Below the pieces are notes generated by a model, which was not told where the DNA came from, did no database searches, and was given only the letters and a program-made list of their open reading frames with translations. This document shows positions 45,771 through 56,839 of a stretch of DNA of 64,000 nucleotides, in pieces; position 1 is the first letter of the stretch, and the number at the start of each line of letters is the position of its first letter. Position numbers and translations under genes: made by a program. The stretch comes from Papio anubis (taxonomy: Eukaryota > Chordata > Mammalia > Primates > Cercopithecidae): NCBI RefSeq assembly GCF_008728515.1, contig NC_044996.1, forward strand, positions 104,991,467-105,055,466, in the 5' to 3' direction.

Positions 45771-45801
<31 letters not shown>
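45771..45801. repeat. (CA)n microsatellite
   Basis: About fifteen CA units. Confidence 0.96.
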
Positions 45802-45802
<1 letters not shown>

Positions 45803-46049
45803 CATTGTTTATCTTATTTGTTTTCTTGATTTGGTTCAACCTGATGTCAGGATGAAGTGGGAAGTGGCTACGGCCAGTAAATCTGTTTTTTGGATAAATT
45901 TCAGAAATTTCTACACATATTCCTTTTAATGTTCCTCCACCCTTGACATCAACCTTTTTAAACCAAGACTTGTAGTACTTAGTTTCAAGGGGAGAGGTGG
46001 AGAGACTTCTGGGAGGTTCTGAAGGGAGATACCAAAGACATCATGGGTA

Positions 46050-46672
46050 ACTTTTTTTTTTTTTTTTTGAGGCAAGGTCTTGCTCTTCACCCAGGCTGAA
46101 GTGCAGTGGCGCCATCACGGCTCACTACAGCCTCAACTTCCCTGGCTCGAGTGATCCTCCTGCCTCAGCCTCCCAAGTAGTTGGAACTACAGGTTTGCGC
46201 CACCACACTCAGCTAATTTTTGTATTTTTTTTAAGAGACGAAATTTGGCCTGGGCTCGGTGGCTCACACTTGTAATCCCAGCACTTTGGGAGGCCGAGGT
46301 GGGTGGATCACCTGAGGTCAGGAGTTGAGACCAACCTGGTCAACATGGTGAAACCCCATCTCTACTAAAAATACAAAAATTAGCGGGTGTGATGGTGTGC
46401 ACCTGTAATCCCAGCTACTCGGGAGGCTGAGGCAGGAGAATCGCTTGAACCTGGGAGGCAGAGGTTGTCGTGAGCCAAGATCACACCACTGCACTTGAGC
46501 CCGGGCGACAGAGTGAGACTCTTGTCTCAAAAAAAAAAAAAAAAAAAAAAGAGAGAGATGCAGTCTCATCACTGTGTTGCCCAGGCTGGTCTCAAACTCC
46601 TGGCCTCAAGCAATCCTCCTGCCTCAGACTTCTGAGTCGCCAGGATTACAGGCATGAGCCACTGTGCCAGGC
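46050..46672 (-). repeat. Alu SINE split by a second, inverted Alu
   Basis: The outer antisense Alu occupies 46050-46246 and 46553-46672. The two parts join correctly at TTTTTAAGAGACG / GAGATGCAGTCTC. Confidence 0.93.
46247..46552 (+). repeat. inner Alu SINE
   Basis: Full-length sense Alu (GGCCTGGGCTCGGTGG) with an A22 tail, inserted into the outer Alu in opposite orientation. Confidence 0.94.
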
Positions 46673-46689
46673 TCCATTATGGGTAAGTT

Positions 46690-46905
46690 TAAGTGAGTGC
46701 TTACTATATGCAGGTACTGTTCCAAGTGCTTTCCATGTATTGACTCCATTTCACGTCAAAACAATCTGGAGGCAGGTGCCAGTTACCCCTATCTGACAGC
46801 TGAGGGGTCTGAGGCACAGAAAACTTAAGTGAACAGCCCAAAGACACGGAGTTGGGAGGTAGGAAAGGTGAGCGTTTAACCCAGGCAGTCTGATTCCAGG
46901 GCTTG
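46690..46905 (-). repeat. MIR SINE
   Basis: Near full-length antisense MIR: GAGTGCTTACTATATGCAGG, CTGAGGGGTCTGAGGCACAG, ACCCAGGCAGTCTGATTCCA. Confidence 0.85.
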
Positions 46906-47389
46906 CTAGTCCCTTTTTAAGCTACATATTGATTCTGGTTCTCTGCCTTTGGCCTGTGATTCTGGGATAAGTCCAGATCCAATTCAGGCCAAGGCTGATC
47001 TCAAATAGGTGAGGGGCCTTGTGCTGTCTGGTGAGGAAGCACTAAGAAAGCTGGCTGATGCGTATGGTCAAGGGTGGTCCTGCTTTTGAAGGGTGAGGGG
47101 CTGCTTGGAAAACAAAACTAAAGGCCCTGTCGCAAAATTCAGGAGAGGTGTTTTCCTGGACAGTGACAACAGTGAGCTTGGTTCAGGACTCTCCAGACCC
47201 TGTAGGCACAAGGAGGGTTCTGTGGGCCTTTTTTCCTAGAGCAAATGCTTCTAGGAATGATCTTCTCAAGCCACATGGAAGTGGCCTGTGTCATTCTGCC
47301 CGGGCTTTGCTCTGCAAAGACTGCCCATATTTGTTTGGAAGTTATTTATGGGTCTTCGCATGGCAAAGTGCAAAGGACATTGCTAGGAG
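46906..47389. other. no gene recognised
   Basis: About 480 bases. Nothing recognisable. Confidence 0.4.
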
Positions 47390-47550
47390 CCAGGAAGCCC
47401 AGGGCCTGGCCTTGGCTCTGCTGTAATTTGCTGTGGGATCTTGGACACGTCACTTTTCTCTCTCTGGGTTTCTGTCTCTTCACTGAGAAACTAAGGGGTT
47501 GGATTATTTGATCTCCAAAGTCCCACCAGACCTGAAATCTTGTGATTCTT
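47390..47550 (+). repeat. MIR-family SINE
   Basis: CCTTGGCTCTGCTGTAATTTG, GGGATCTTGGACACGTCAC and TTGATCTCCAAAGTCCCACC in MIR order. Confidence 0.75.
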
Positions 47551-48069
47551 AGATGAATCAGAAAGGTGAGCCAACAAACCCTCTAAACCCCAGGAGCAAG
47601 AGCTGGAAAGAGTAAGACAACACAGAGAGAAGAAGTCAACCTAAGCTAGACCATTTGGAAACAGGACAAGTGGATGAAGTTGGGAGATTCACAGTCTGCG
47701 AGCAGCGTACCCGTCCCCATGCCTCTCTGCCTTATGAGATTACAAGTTGAAATCCCTCTAATGGGGGAAAAAAATCTATCATTGCAGAATGATTTGCATC
47801 CAGAAAGATTTCAATGCAAATCCTCCTGGGGGAGAGAATTATTGCAAATTCATACTGACATGTAAATGACTGACGTGAGATTTATTCCAAAGAGCAGACT
47901 TTGAAGGATGGGGTCCTGGATCTGGGAGCCTGAAGACAGAGAGAAGAAAGAGCACCTCAAAGGGCAGAGTCTATAAAAGAGTCCAATAACACGATTAGTC
48001 TACAGCCAATGTTGCTTTACCCACTACTGTCCCCAACTCCAAGGAAGGAGCCATGTCGGTGAGAATTCT
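47551..48069. other. no gene recognised
   Basis: About 520 bases, unique-looking. The short string ATTGCAGAATGATTTGCATC (about 47779-47800) includes an octamer-like ATTTGCAT motif. Confidence 0.4.
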
Positions 48070-48364
48070 GATTTTTTTTTGAGACAGGGTCTCACTCTGT
48101 CATCCAGGCTGGAGTACAGTGATGTGACCATGGCTCAATGCAACCTCAACCTCCCAGGTGCCAGCAATCCTCCCACCTCAGCCTCACAAATAGCTGGGAC
48201 TACAGGCATGTGCCACCATGTCTGGCTAATTGTTTTAGGGTTTTTTTTAGAGATGGGGTCCCATTGTATTGGCCAGGCTGGTTCCGAACTTCTAGACTCA
48301 AGCAATCCTCCCACCTCGGCCTCCCAAAGTGCTGAGATTACAAGTGTGAGCCACCACGCTCGGC
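48070..48364 (-). repeat. Alu SINE
   Basis: Antisense Alu ending CACCACGCTCGGC. Confidence 0.93.
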
Positions 48365-49039
48365 ATAGATTTCTGATTTTGAGAACCCCGAGAGAAGAGG
48401 TCAGGCTGAGGTGATTGGGAGGTGATTGGGAGGTGCCTGGGGGAGCTGTATCTGCCAAGCCTGCTTCCTGCTCAGGTACCTAGCCAGAAAGACGCCCTTG
48501 TTTCCTCAAGGGCTGGGGAGAGAGACACCGTGCCCAGCTGGCCTGGAGCCTGAGGCAGAGGGGCACGTGGAAGGAGGCCAGGTTGTGCTGAGCTGGCAAG
48601 CTGGGCACTGCCCGTGTGCAGCTCTGCATACATTTTGTGCCTCCAATGTCCTCACCTTGTAGGAAAGTAGTAGCTTGTGTTCTAACCAGCTGTCTCTGAG
48701 TGTGATGGTTCACATGATTTACTAAAGGGGGAGAACATTTGTTTCTCAACGCAGACACTGCAAGGGAACCCCCATGATGGATGGAAGAGGTGACAGCACA
48801 GAGGCTGCTGGGACCCTGGCCCTGACTGTGACCATGATGCTCTGAGCTGCAAGGAGGGAGGGAGGGAGGACAGGGCTGGAGCGCAGGTGCCACTAAGGGG
48901 AGACAGAGCTGAGGGTGGAGGAGGGATGGACCCGTTCATGCTTGTCCATTAGTTGAAACTCAGGAGCAAGGCAAATGGCAAATCTGGTCAGTGGTCTGAG
49001 AAATCTGTAGCAGGACCTGGTTAGCACGTGAAGGCCAAG
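48365..49039. other. no gene recognised
   Basis: About 675 GC-leaning bases with a short (GGGA)n at about 48854-48868. A 137-codon minus-strand frame has no domain. Confidence 0.4.
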
Positions 49040-49210
49040 GACCTAGAGGGTGCACTTGGGAATCAGACTGCATTTCCTCACTGTGGGCGAGCCACTCAAG
49101 CTGTCATTTCTCAGTTTCCTCCCTTAAAAGGCAGGGATCATTTGTGTTGTGATTATGCCTGATGCAAATAAGTATTGAGCGCTTGGCCCACAGTGCGCAC
49201 TGCTCTCCTG
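49040..49210 (+). repeat. MIR fragment
   Basis: GGGAATCAGACTGCATTTCC, CTCAGTTTCCTCCCTTAAAA and AAGTATTGAGCGCTTGGCC in MIR order. Confidence 0.65.
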
Positions 49211-50635
49211 CAGGAGGTGATGTTGTTGAAGGTGCTCTGGTTGTCCTCCTCCCACCTTCCTAAGCCCCACCCTGCCCCTTGGCTTCTATTCCTTTCCTCT
49301 CTCCTCTGAATCCACTTGGAAATGCTGCCTTTGGTGCAGTCCTCTGGCTGAGCCCAGGGTCATGGCGCTCACTCAGCCCCAGGCGATGCTCCACATGGTG
49401 GAGGCTGGTCTTCCCGCTAACACTGCCCTTTTGGGAGCACTTATGGCTGGCGGGCAGGAGTCTGAAGGGGTTGGAAGGCTGAGGTTTGATATGAGCCTAC
49501 TGCCAAGGCAGCTGCTGGAATAAGGGCTGGGGAATATCCAGATGGGGAGGTGAGCATGGCAGGCCCCAAGCTCCAGATCGCTTCCAGCAGCCGCTGTAGC
49601 AGCGAGTACCAGAGTGATCAGCAGGGCAGGTGTCAGGGGCCGGATGTGGCCTGGCTGTTGGAGGGATGTGCCACTGAGGGTGGGAGAGGGTGGGCCACAG
49701 CAGGAGCAGGTCCCCAGGCCTGATGGGGGCAATTAAGAGTCAGGATTCTGAAGGCACGCGGGGATCCACGTGGCCCTCCTGTCCCTTTGGAGCTAGCCAG
49801 GGAATTAAGCACAAAAGCAGGATCCCCTTCAGAAGCCTATGTCCAAGGGAGCGGGGGGATGTTGGTCATGAAGACCAAGTGAGAGCCCATTTCCTGCAAC
49901 CTGGGCTCAAGGTGGGAGGGACCAGAGCTGACCTGAGCCACCAGTGGCTTCACGGCTCCTTGGCCACCACCTTGCCCTCCAGGAAATCGAAGGGGACCAA
50001 ACCCTGGGAGAGGGCAGCGCCCTCTGTTGGGAGGTGAGAGTGCTGGCCAGGGTCCTGGCAGGAAAAAGGTGCCACTTTCCAGCCAGGAGATACGAGGAGA
50101 GTTTAATGAAGGGACTATTTATGGAGGTGAGAGCCGGTGGGAGAAAGCCCAGGATGGGGAGGGAAGCCAGGGGAGACCAGCGACGGCAGGAAACCGCTAC
50201 CACCCCAACCCTGAAGGAATAAGGAGAAGGGGTGGATTCTGAAATCCAGAGAGAGTAATTACAGGGTAGGAGAAGGGTAGCCCCACAGGAGTGGTGGCCT
50301 TTAGCAGCAGAACGCAGGGGCCTGAGCAGGAGGAGGTTGGGGAGACAAATCCTCCTGCACTTAGGGCTTCTGCCTGGGTCTCCTGAAGCTGGAGGACAGA
50401 TCAGCCTCCTGGGGTGCAGAACCTACACAGGACGGCAGGCAGAGATGTGGAGAGGCCCAGAGGAGCCACCGACACAGTGGCTGACCCCAGGGTGGGCTCT
50501 GGAGGAGTGGTAAGGGTGGAGAACCTGGTCACTCTTTATGCCAGCAGTGTCTGGGAGGGCAATGTGTGATTTTCAGATTGGGCTGGGAAGGGAGTCGGGG
50601 AGAAGGAACCTTTCTTTCTTTTCTTTGTTTTTTCT
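49211..50635. other. no gene recognised; CTCF-like motif within
   Basis: About 1.4 kb of GC-leaning, repeat-poor DNA. 50050-50160 (GGAGAGTTTAATGAAGGGAC) looks like an old unnamed repeat. No exon supported. Confidence 0.4.
50016..50030 (-). promoter_or_regulatory. CTCF-like core motif
   Basis: AGCGCCCTCTGTTGG differs at two positions from the reverse complement of the CTCF core. The motif points leftward (minus strand), like the weaker one at 7373. Binding is not shown. Confidence 0.4.
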
Positions 50636-50924
50636 TTTTGAGATGGAGTCTTGCTCTGTCGCCCAGGCTACAGTGCAGTGGCATGATCTCGGCTCACTGC
50701 AACTTCCACCTCCCAGGTTCAAATGATTCTGTCTCAGCCTCCTGAGTAGAGTAGCTGGGATTACAGGTGCATGCCACCACGTCCAGCTAATTTTTGTATT
50801 TTTGGTAGAGACAGGGTTTCACCATGTTGGGCAGGCTAGTCTCGAACTCCTGACCTCAGATGATCCACCTGTCAGCCTCCCAGAGTGCTCGAATTACAGG
50901 CGTGAGCCACTGCGCCCAGCAAAG
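50636..50924 (-). repeat. Alu SINE
   Basis: Antisense Alu with TTCTTTG tail. GAGTAGAGTAGCTGGG shows a 5-base tandem duplication. Confidence 0.93.
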
Positions 50925-51049
50925 AGCCCTTTTTTTATGTTGCAAATAGCACTATGTGGCTCACAATGGGATGATTCCGCCCTGAGTAAGCAGAGTTGCC
51001 ACTTCCTCTCTATACAAGGCGGCTGCTGCCTGATCCTGGGCTGAGCTGA

Positions 51050-51190
51050 GGCACCTGCTTTGATCATGGGGAGCTCTAAGGGCTCCTGCTAATCCCTACT
51101 TATTCCTTCAGACACCCCATCAGCATACTTCTTCCGGGAAGCTTCCCACGATTATACTCCCTCCTCCAAGTCTAGGATAAAGGCCTCATG
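51050..51190 (-). repeat. L2 3' fragment
   Basis: TATTCCTTCAGACACCCCAT, TTCTTCCGGGAAGCTTCCCA fits the antisense L2 3' end. Confidence 0.55.
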
Positions 51191-51288
51191 TCTTTGCACT
51201 CAATGTCGCCCAGCTCTATGCTGGTTCATATCATTCTTTGCATTCAATGTCGCCCAGCTCTATCCTGGTTCATATCATTCTTTGCATT
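51191..51288. repeat. 44-bp direct tandem duplication
   Basis: Units 51191-51234 and 51235-51278 (TCTTTGCA(C/T)TCAATGTCG ... GGTTCATATCAT) differ at two positions. A third partial unit begins at 51279 (TCTTTGCATT). Confidence 0.95.
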
Positions 51289-52410
51289 GATGGCACCATA
51301 TCAGATCATCAAGAGCCCCTGGAGGTCCCAACTGGGGCCCAGCTCCTCTCAGGAAAGTCAGTGCCTGGAATAGCTCCTGATGCAGAATGTGTCCTTAACA
51401 CATAACCATCAACATGGGCACCACAGGGGATTTATTGGGAAGCACTGAGGTGACCTCAACTTTAGTAGCAGAGAATTCTATGGTTTCTATTTCGATCCCT
51501 AAGACAAAGGCCACGAGGTACTATAGTTCCCTGGCTTAGAAATTCCACGGATAAAGCCCATCCCAGCTGAGTTTCCACGGAGCAGAATTCTCCGTCCTGG
51601 TTTAAGCGGTTACGCTTGCAGAATGAAGAAAGGATTCTTCCACGGTAATATAATTTCAACAGCACAGTGGTAAGAGCAGCAAGAGGCGATCTCCAGCCTC
51701 CTATTTATGAAAACAATAGCTCAAGTTTATGGTATTAACAGTAACCACAGCCACTTCACTTCCTCTCCCGCCACTCTCTCTCCACAGCCACTAGATGCAC
51801 ACATCCAGACACCAGACACAAAGGCAAACTCACAGAAAGGCACACACACACAGGAACAGGCACATGGGCTCAAGACACCCATGGACACATAAGTTCATGG
51901 ACACTCAGGCACATCTACCCACGCATTTCCTTGAACATATAGAGCCCTGGTTTGGGAAAAGGATGAAGACCACGACAAACTGCCCTCTAGGAAGTGATCA
52001 CACTGGTATCGGAATAAAGACTCAATCATGTTCTGGTGCTTTCCAGCTCTTTATCGGGCTCCAAGGGGTAAAGAAAAGAGAGATAGGCATCATAGAGGCC
52101 CCGCCTGACTCTGTGTTCTCGGACTGAGGAGGCAGTGGGACTCTTGGCAGAAGTGAGCCAGGGTGCTGACTGCAGAGTGATTTAAAGTGAAAATAAATGG
52201 TTGCTGCCACAGTAGCAGTAAAAAGACTATCAAGACCAATGCTTCTGCTGAACCGGGAGAAATGCATCTGCCTGTGAGGCTGACAGCAGAGCGAGGGACG
52301 GTACCACTTTACGAGCCTCAAATCTGAGTCTGTTCAGCCTCGGCCCCGGTTCCTACTCACAATATGTATTCTGGCTTGCCTAGTCTTGCACTTCCAGAAT
52401 GGGAAGGGAG
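51289..52410. other. no gene recognised; CA-rich stretch
   Basis: About 1.1 kb. 51790-51925 is rich in CACA/GACAC strings but not a pure microsatellite. No exon supported. Confidence 0.4.
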
Positions 52411-52414
52411 TTGT

Positions 52415-53280
52415 ATCACTCACGGTTCAGTGCGAGAAATGGAAACTGCTCCAGACATTTTAAGCAGAAGGGGATTTAAAACAAGGAAGTCACTGCTTAC
52501 AGAATCATTGGAAGGTGTATGACTCCCCCGAGGCCGCAAATGACCATTACCTGGATGGCTTAAAAACAACTTGGTTCCCTCACAGTTCTGGAGGCCAGCA
52601 GTCCAAAATGAAAATGTCAGCAAGGCCACACTCCATCTGGAGGCTCTAGGGGAGAATCCTTCCTTGCCTCGTTCGGCTTCTGGGGGCTACTGGCCTTCCT
52701 TGTGGCAGCATCACTTCAATTTCTGCCTCTCATCTTTACAAAACCTTCTCCTTTCTGTGTTTTCTCCTCTTCTGCCTGTTATAAGGATTTAGGGCCCACC
52801 TGGGTAATCCAAGCTGCTTTAATCTCAAGATACTTAATTACATTACAAAGACTCTTTTGTCAAATAGGGCCACATGCACAGGTTTTGGAGGTTAGGACAG
52901 GGACATAGCTTTGGAGAGGCCCCCATGGTAACCCACTACAGAGGGCTGTTGTGTAAACTCTAGGCTGGGTTTCCAAGGACTCTCAGAACCTGCAGGATTG
53001 ACCCGCTAGGGGAGCTGCTATCTTTGCTACATGCAGGAAGGCCTGGAGCCAGGAAACCATCAATAGAAACAGCTGTGCTTAAAAACCCACTGCCGGAGCT
53101 GTGAGCTCCAAATCAGGGTACAGCCGCTGCTGCCACAGCAACTGTCTGGATACTGACAAAACTGATGAGTGGAAACTGGAATGCTGCTGCAGAAAATTCC
53201 ATGTCTTCTTGAGCCCATCAGTTGCCAGGCAGAGTTGACTACACAGAGGAGGCGATTGTGGTGGACTCTTGTTTGTTGCC
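52415..53280 (+). repeat. unassigned old repeat, split by MLT1 LTR
   Basis: The second copy of the family at 14500 (TTTTAAGCAGAAGGGGATTT). The part after the LTR (GGCTGGGTTTCCAAGGACTC) may belong to it. Borders are uncertain. Confidence 0.35.
52553..52940 (-). repeat. MLT1-like LTR
   Basis: CAGTTCTGGAGGCCAGCAGT, GGAGGCTCTAGGGGAGAATC, TTAGGGCCCACCTGGGTAAT and a CCCACTACA end in antisense MLT1 order. Confidence 0.65.
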
Positions 53281-53290
53281 TATCTAGCAC

Positions 53291-53985
53291 ATTTAATGAG
53301 CCGCTATCACAAAATACCACAGACTGGATAATTTATAAATAGCAAAAATTTATTACTCATAGTTCTGGAGGCTGGGAAATTGAAGATTAAGGTGTCGGCA
53401 GATTCAGTGTCTGGTGAGGGCTGCTCTCTGCTTTGCGGATGGCACCTTGTTGCTGCATCCTCTGGAGGGGAGGGACACCTGTGTCCTCACATGGTGGAAG
53501 GGACAGAAGGGGCAAACTCGCCCCCTCAAGCCCCCCTTTTTTTTTTTCTGAGACAGAGTCTCGCTCTGTCACTCAGGCTGGAGTACTGTGGTGTGATCTT
53601 GGCTCACAGCAACCTCCACCTCCCGGGTTCAAGCAATTCTCTGCCTCAACCTCCTGAGTAGCTGGGATTACAGGCGCCCGCCACCATACCTGGCTAATTT
53701 TTGTATTTGTAGTAGAGACAGGGTTTCACCATCTTGGCCAGGCTGGTCTTGAACTCCTGACCTCGTGATCCACCCACCTCAGCCTCCCAAAGTGCTGGGA
53801 TTACAGGTGTGAGCCACCACGCCCGGACCCCCTTAAGCCCTTTTATAAGGCACTAATCCCATCCATGAGGGCAGAGTCCCTAGGGACTAATGACCTCCTA
53901 AAAGGCCCCACCTGTTAATACTATTGCATTGGAATTAAGGTGCAACATGAATTTTGGAGGGGAGGCAAACATTCAAACCATAGCA
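53291..53985 (-). mobile_element. MLT1-like LTR split by Alu
   Basis: Antisense LTR: AATACCACAGACTGGATAAT, TTCAGTGTCTGGTGAGGG, then after the Alu TATAAGGCACTAATCCCATC and CAAACCATAGCA end. CCCCCTCAAGCCC / CCCCCTTAAGCCC flank the Alu as its duplication. Confidence 0.8.
53535..53827 (-). repeat. Alu SINE in MLT1 LTR
   Basis: Full-length antisense Alu with a 12-base T tail, ending CACCACGCCCGG. Confidence 0.95.
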
Positions 53986-53999
53986 GGGAGCCACCTTGT

Positions 54000-54330
54000 A
54001 TCAGCTATCTATAACTATGGAACAAATGAACCCACAACTTGATGACTTCAAACAATCACAATTCATTGTTGCTTACGGTTCTGTGAATTGACCAGGCTCA
54101 GCTAGGTGATCCTTCTGCTCCGTGTGGTGTCTGCTGGTGTTGCTGGCATCTGAAGGTTCAGTTGCTCTTGACTGCTCAAGATGGCCCCACCTACATGGCT
54201 GACAGATAATCCTGGATGCTGCTGGCTAGAAGATCAGCTGGGGAAATTGGCTGGGCACCTCAATTCTCCCTCACATGGGCCTCCCCACGTGGCTGCTTAG
54301 GCTTCCTCACAGTGTTCCATGATGCTGTGT
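54000..54330 (-). repeat. old MaLR-like (MLT1) fragment
   Basis: ATCAGCTATCTATAACTATGG start, GACCAGGCTCAGCTAGGTGA and GGCCTCCCCACGTGGCTG fit an antisense MLT1-class LTR. Highly diverged. Confidence 0.4.
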
Positions 54331-55490
54331 TCTAACCATGGGAAAGTTAAATCCATAGATTCCTTAAGGTCCAGCTTTGAAATGTACAGTGTCATGTCTG
54401 CCATGTTTTATTGTCCAAAATAAGACACAGGGCTGGCCTTTATTAACGGGGAAGGGAAACGGATTCTTATCTCTCAATGGAACTAGTGTCAAAGATTTTG
54501 TGGCCAGCTTTAATCCACTGCTCATCCCTAACTACTCTCAAGCCATGTGGTTTTGGTGGAGCTGACACCCCTATCTGAAGTGGCATGTGACCCATCAGAA
54601 TACCTTTTCTCCAGCAACAGTGATTGGACCAGGGACAGTCACACAATCCAAGTCAGGCTTTGGGGACTTTTGTAAGAGATTTCAGGAAAATACACTTTTT
54701 ACTTTCTATGCCAAACTTGAACCAGAGCAAATATGAGGAGATGTTGCCTCTTAACATCACCAGAGAGTCCAATAATGAAGCCAGCAATGGAAGAGAGCCA
54801 GACCCAGGAGGAGAGAGAGGGGGAAACTGAGTCTGGATGAAACAGTTTATTCCCTGAATACAGCAAAGCCTCATCAGATTTGGATGACCCATAGGCATCC
54901 CCAAGCCAATCCTGCCACCTCAGTCATTGCCAGGAACATAGGTAGGGGCTCTACCTGTCCTTCCCTACCACTCACTGCCAGGTGGTGAATTAGAATGAAA
55001 GCAACCCTCAGATGGAATTTGACCAGCCATATGATTATTAGGAAGCAGATACAAGGATGATGATATAATGTATTCCTGTAGGCTAGGAAACGTCCCCACT
55101 CTGTCCTCAGGCCCTCTGATAGACACTTTGCATGCAGGATTTACTCTGAGGCAGATGCGATGGTATTCTCTTGACAGTCAGCCAAACTTCTGGGTGGGTG
55201 AGGCACCACAGTCCTCTGAAAATAGGGAGATGATAGAGAACCAAATGGAACTCCAGATTAAAGTGTTGCTCTGAAGGTGCCAGGTGGCTGCTCTAGCCTC
55301 ATTCCTGCCAGGGCACAGAGCCCACAATCTTAAGCCATATATCCTAATACTTCTAAGATCTCTATGCCAATTAAGGAACCCTCTGGTGTAGATTTAGATA
55401 TGGATATTTGAAGCACTGAGTAATTACTTCTGGGGTGTAGATTCCTATTAGGGTCTTTCAAATGCTAACGAACCACCCCTAGGGTAAGTA
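54331..55490. other. no gene recognised
   Basis: About 1.2 kb. 54560-54880 resembles old dispersed repeat DNA (ACCCATCAGAATACCTTTTC; GATTGGACCAGGGACAGTC) but is not nameable. Confidence 0.4.
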
Positions 55491-55493
55491 TAA

Positions 55494-55494
55494 T

Positions 55495-55543
<49 letters not shown>
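55494..55543. repeat. (CA)n microsatellite
   Basis: About 24 CA units with one AA interruption. Confidence 0.96.
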
Positions 55544-55546
<3 letters not shown>

Positions 55547-56057
55547 CACCACTCTGCATATATAGAGATGTTTTAGAGTAAATTGTCACACAGATAATAT
55601 AACACCATCCTGGGCTTGATGAGGTGCTACATGCGGCCTTTTAAGAAGTTCTCTCTTTCCTTGATTTCACTGGGAGGGAAAAGAGGTAACTAACAAAGCT
55701 TTGAGCCAATCAGGTGAAGCCCTGTGGTGCATAGGGAAGTAAGGATCTCAGAGGACCATGGAGAGGCCCCGTGCTATCAAGGAGTCCTCTGACTCATAAG
55801 GAAAATTAGTTGTGTCAATGCATACGTGTATTTGGGGTGTGAAGGTAGGGAGAGTGTGGTAGCTTTTCTCAGATTCTCAAAAGGGTCCGGAGATCCAAAA
55901 GCATTTAAAAAATCTGAACTAGGCATGGTTGGGGAAAGAAGATAAAAAGAAACATCTTGCTGGAGATAGCCTGGGGAAGGTTTAGCAACTTCCCAGTAGA
56001 GTCAGATATACTGGTCCAGGACTTGTGTTCTACTAGGGAAATTTCAAGATAATTATG
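55544..56057. other. no gene recognised
   Basis: About 510 bases. Nothing recognisable. Confidence 0.4.
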
Positions 56058-56295
56058 GGGCTGGGCATGGTAGCTCACACCTGTAATACCAGGAGTTTGG
56101 AAGGCCGTAGTGGGAAGATTGCTTGAGCCCAGGTGTTCAATACCAGCCTGGGCAATATAGTGAGACCCTGTCTGTACAAAAAATAAAAAAAATAGCAGGG
56201 CATAGTGGTGCACACCTGCAGTTCGCTGAGATTGTGCCACTGCACTCCAGCCTGGGCGATAGAGTGAGACCCTGTCTAAAAAACACACACACACA
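56058..56295 (+). repeat. Alu SINE with internal deletion
   Basis: Sense Alu in which GGTGCACACCTG joins to CAGTTCGCTGAGATTG, losing about 75 bases of the right arm. CA-rich tail. Confidence 0.92.
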
Positions 56296-56413
56296 AAAAT
56301 AAATCATGGAAGGTCAGAGCGTGTTAAGTTGAGCATTTCAGAAGCAATAGTATTTTTAAAATTATTTTTAAAAACTTAAAATTATTATAAAACACATAAA
56401 ATTTATTATCACA

Positions 56414-56525
56414 GTCTCTTCCTTCCTTCCTTCCTTTCTTTCCTTCCTTCCTTCCTTCCTTCCTTCCTTCCTTCCTTTCTTCCTTTCTTCCCTTCTTCCC
56501 TTCTTCCCTTCTTCCCTTCTTCCCT

Positions 56526-56569
<44 letters not shown>

Positions 56570-56571
56570 TC
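56414..56571. repeat. compound (TTCC)n/(TTCCC)n/(CTTT)n microsatellite
   Basis: Three successive pyrimidine repeat phases of about 65, 45 and 45 bases, serving as the tail of the next Alu. Confidence 0.95.
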
Positions 56572-56838
56572 CTGAGACAGAGTCTCGCTCTGTCACCCAG
56601 GCTGGAGTGCAGTAGCGCAATCTCGGTTCACCGCAACCTCTGGCTTCCGGGTTCAAGCGATTCTCCTGCCTCAGCTTCCCAAGTAGCTGGGACTACAGGC
56701 GCATGCCACCATGCCCGGCTAATTTTATTTGTATTTTTAGTAGAGACAGGGTTTCACCGTGTTACTCCTGACCTCATGATCCGCCTGCCTTGGCCTCCCA
56801 AAGTGCTGGGATTACAGACGTGAGCCACCGTGCCCGGT
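56572..56838 (-). repeat. Alu SINE
   Basis: Antisense Alu with about 25 bases lost after CACCGTGTTA (direct join to CTCCTGACC). Confidence 0.94.
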
Positions 56839-56839
56839 C

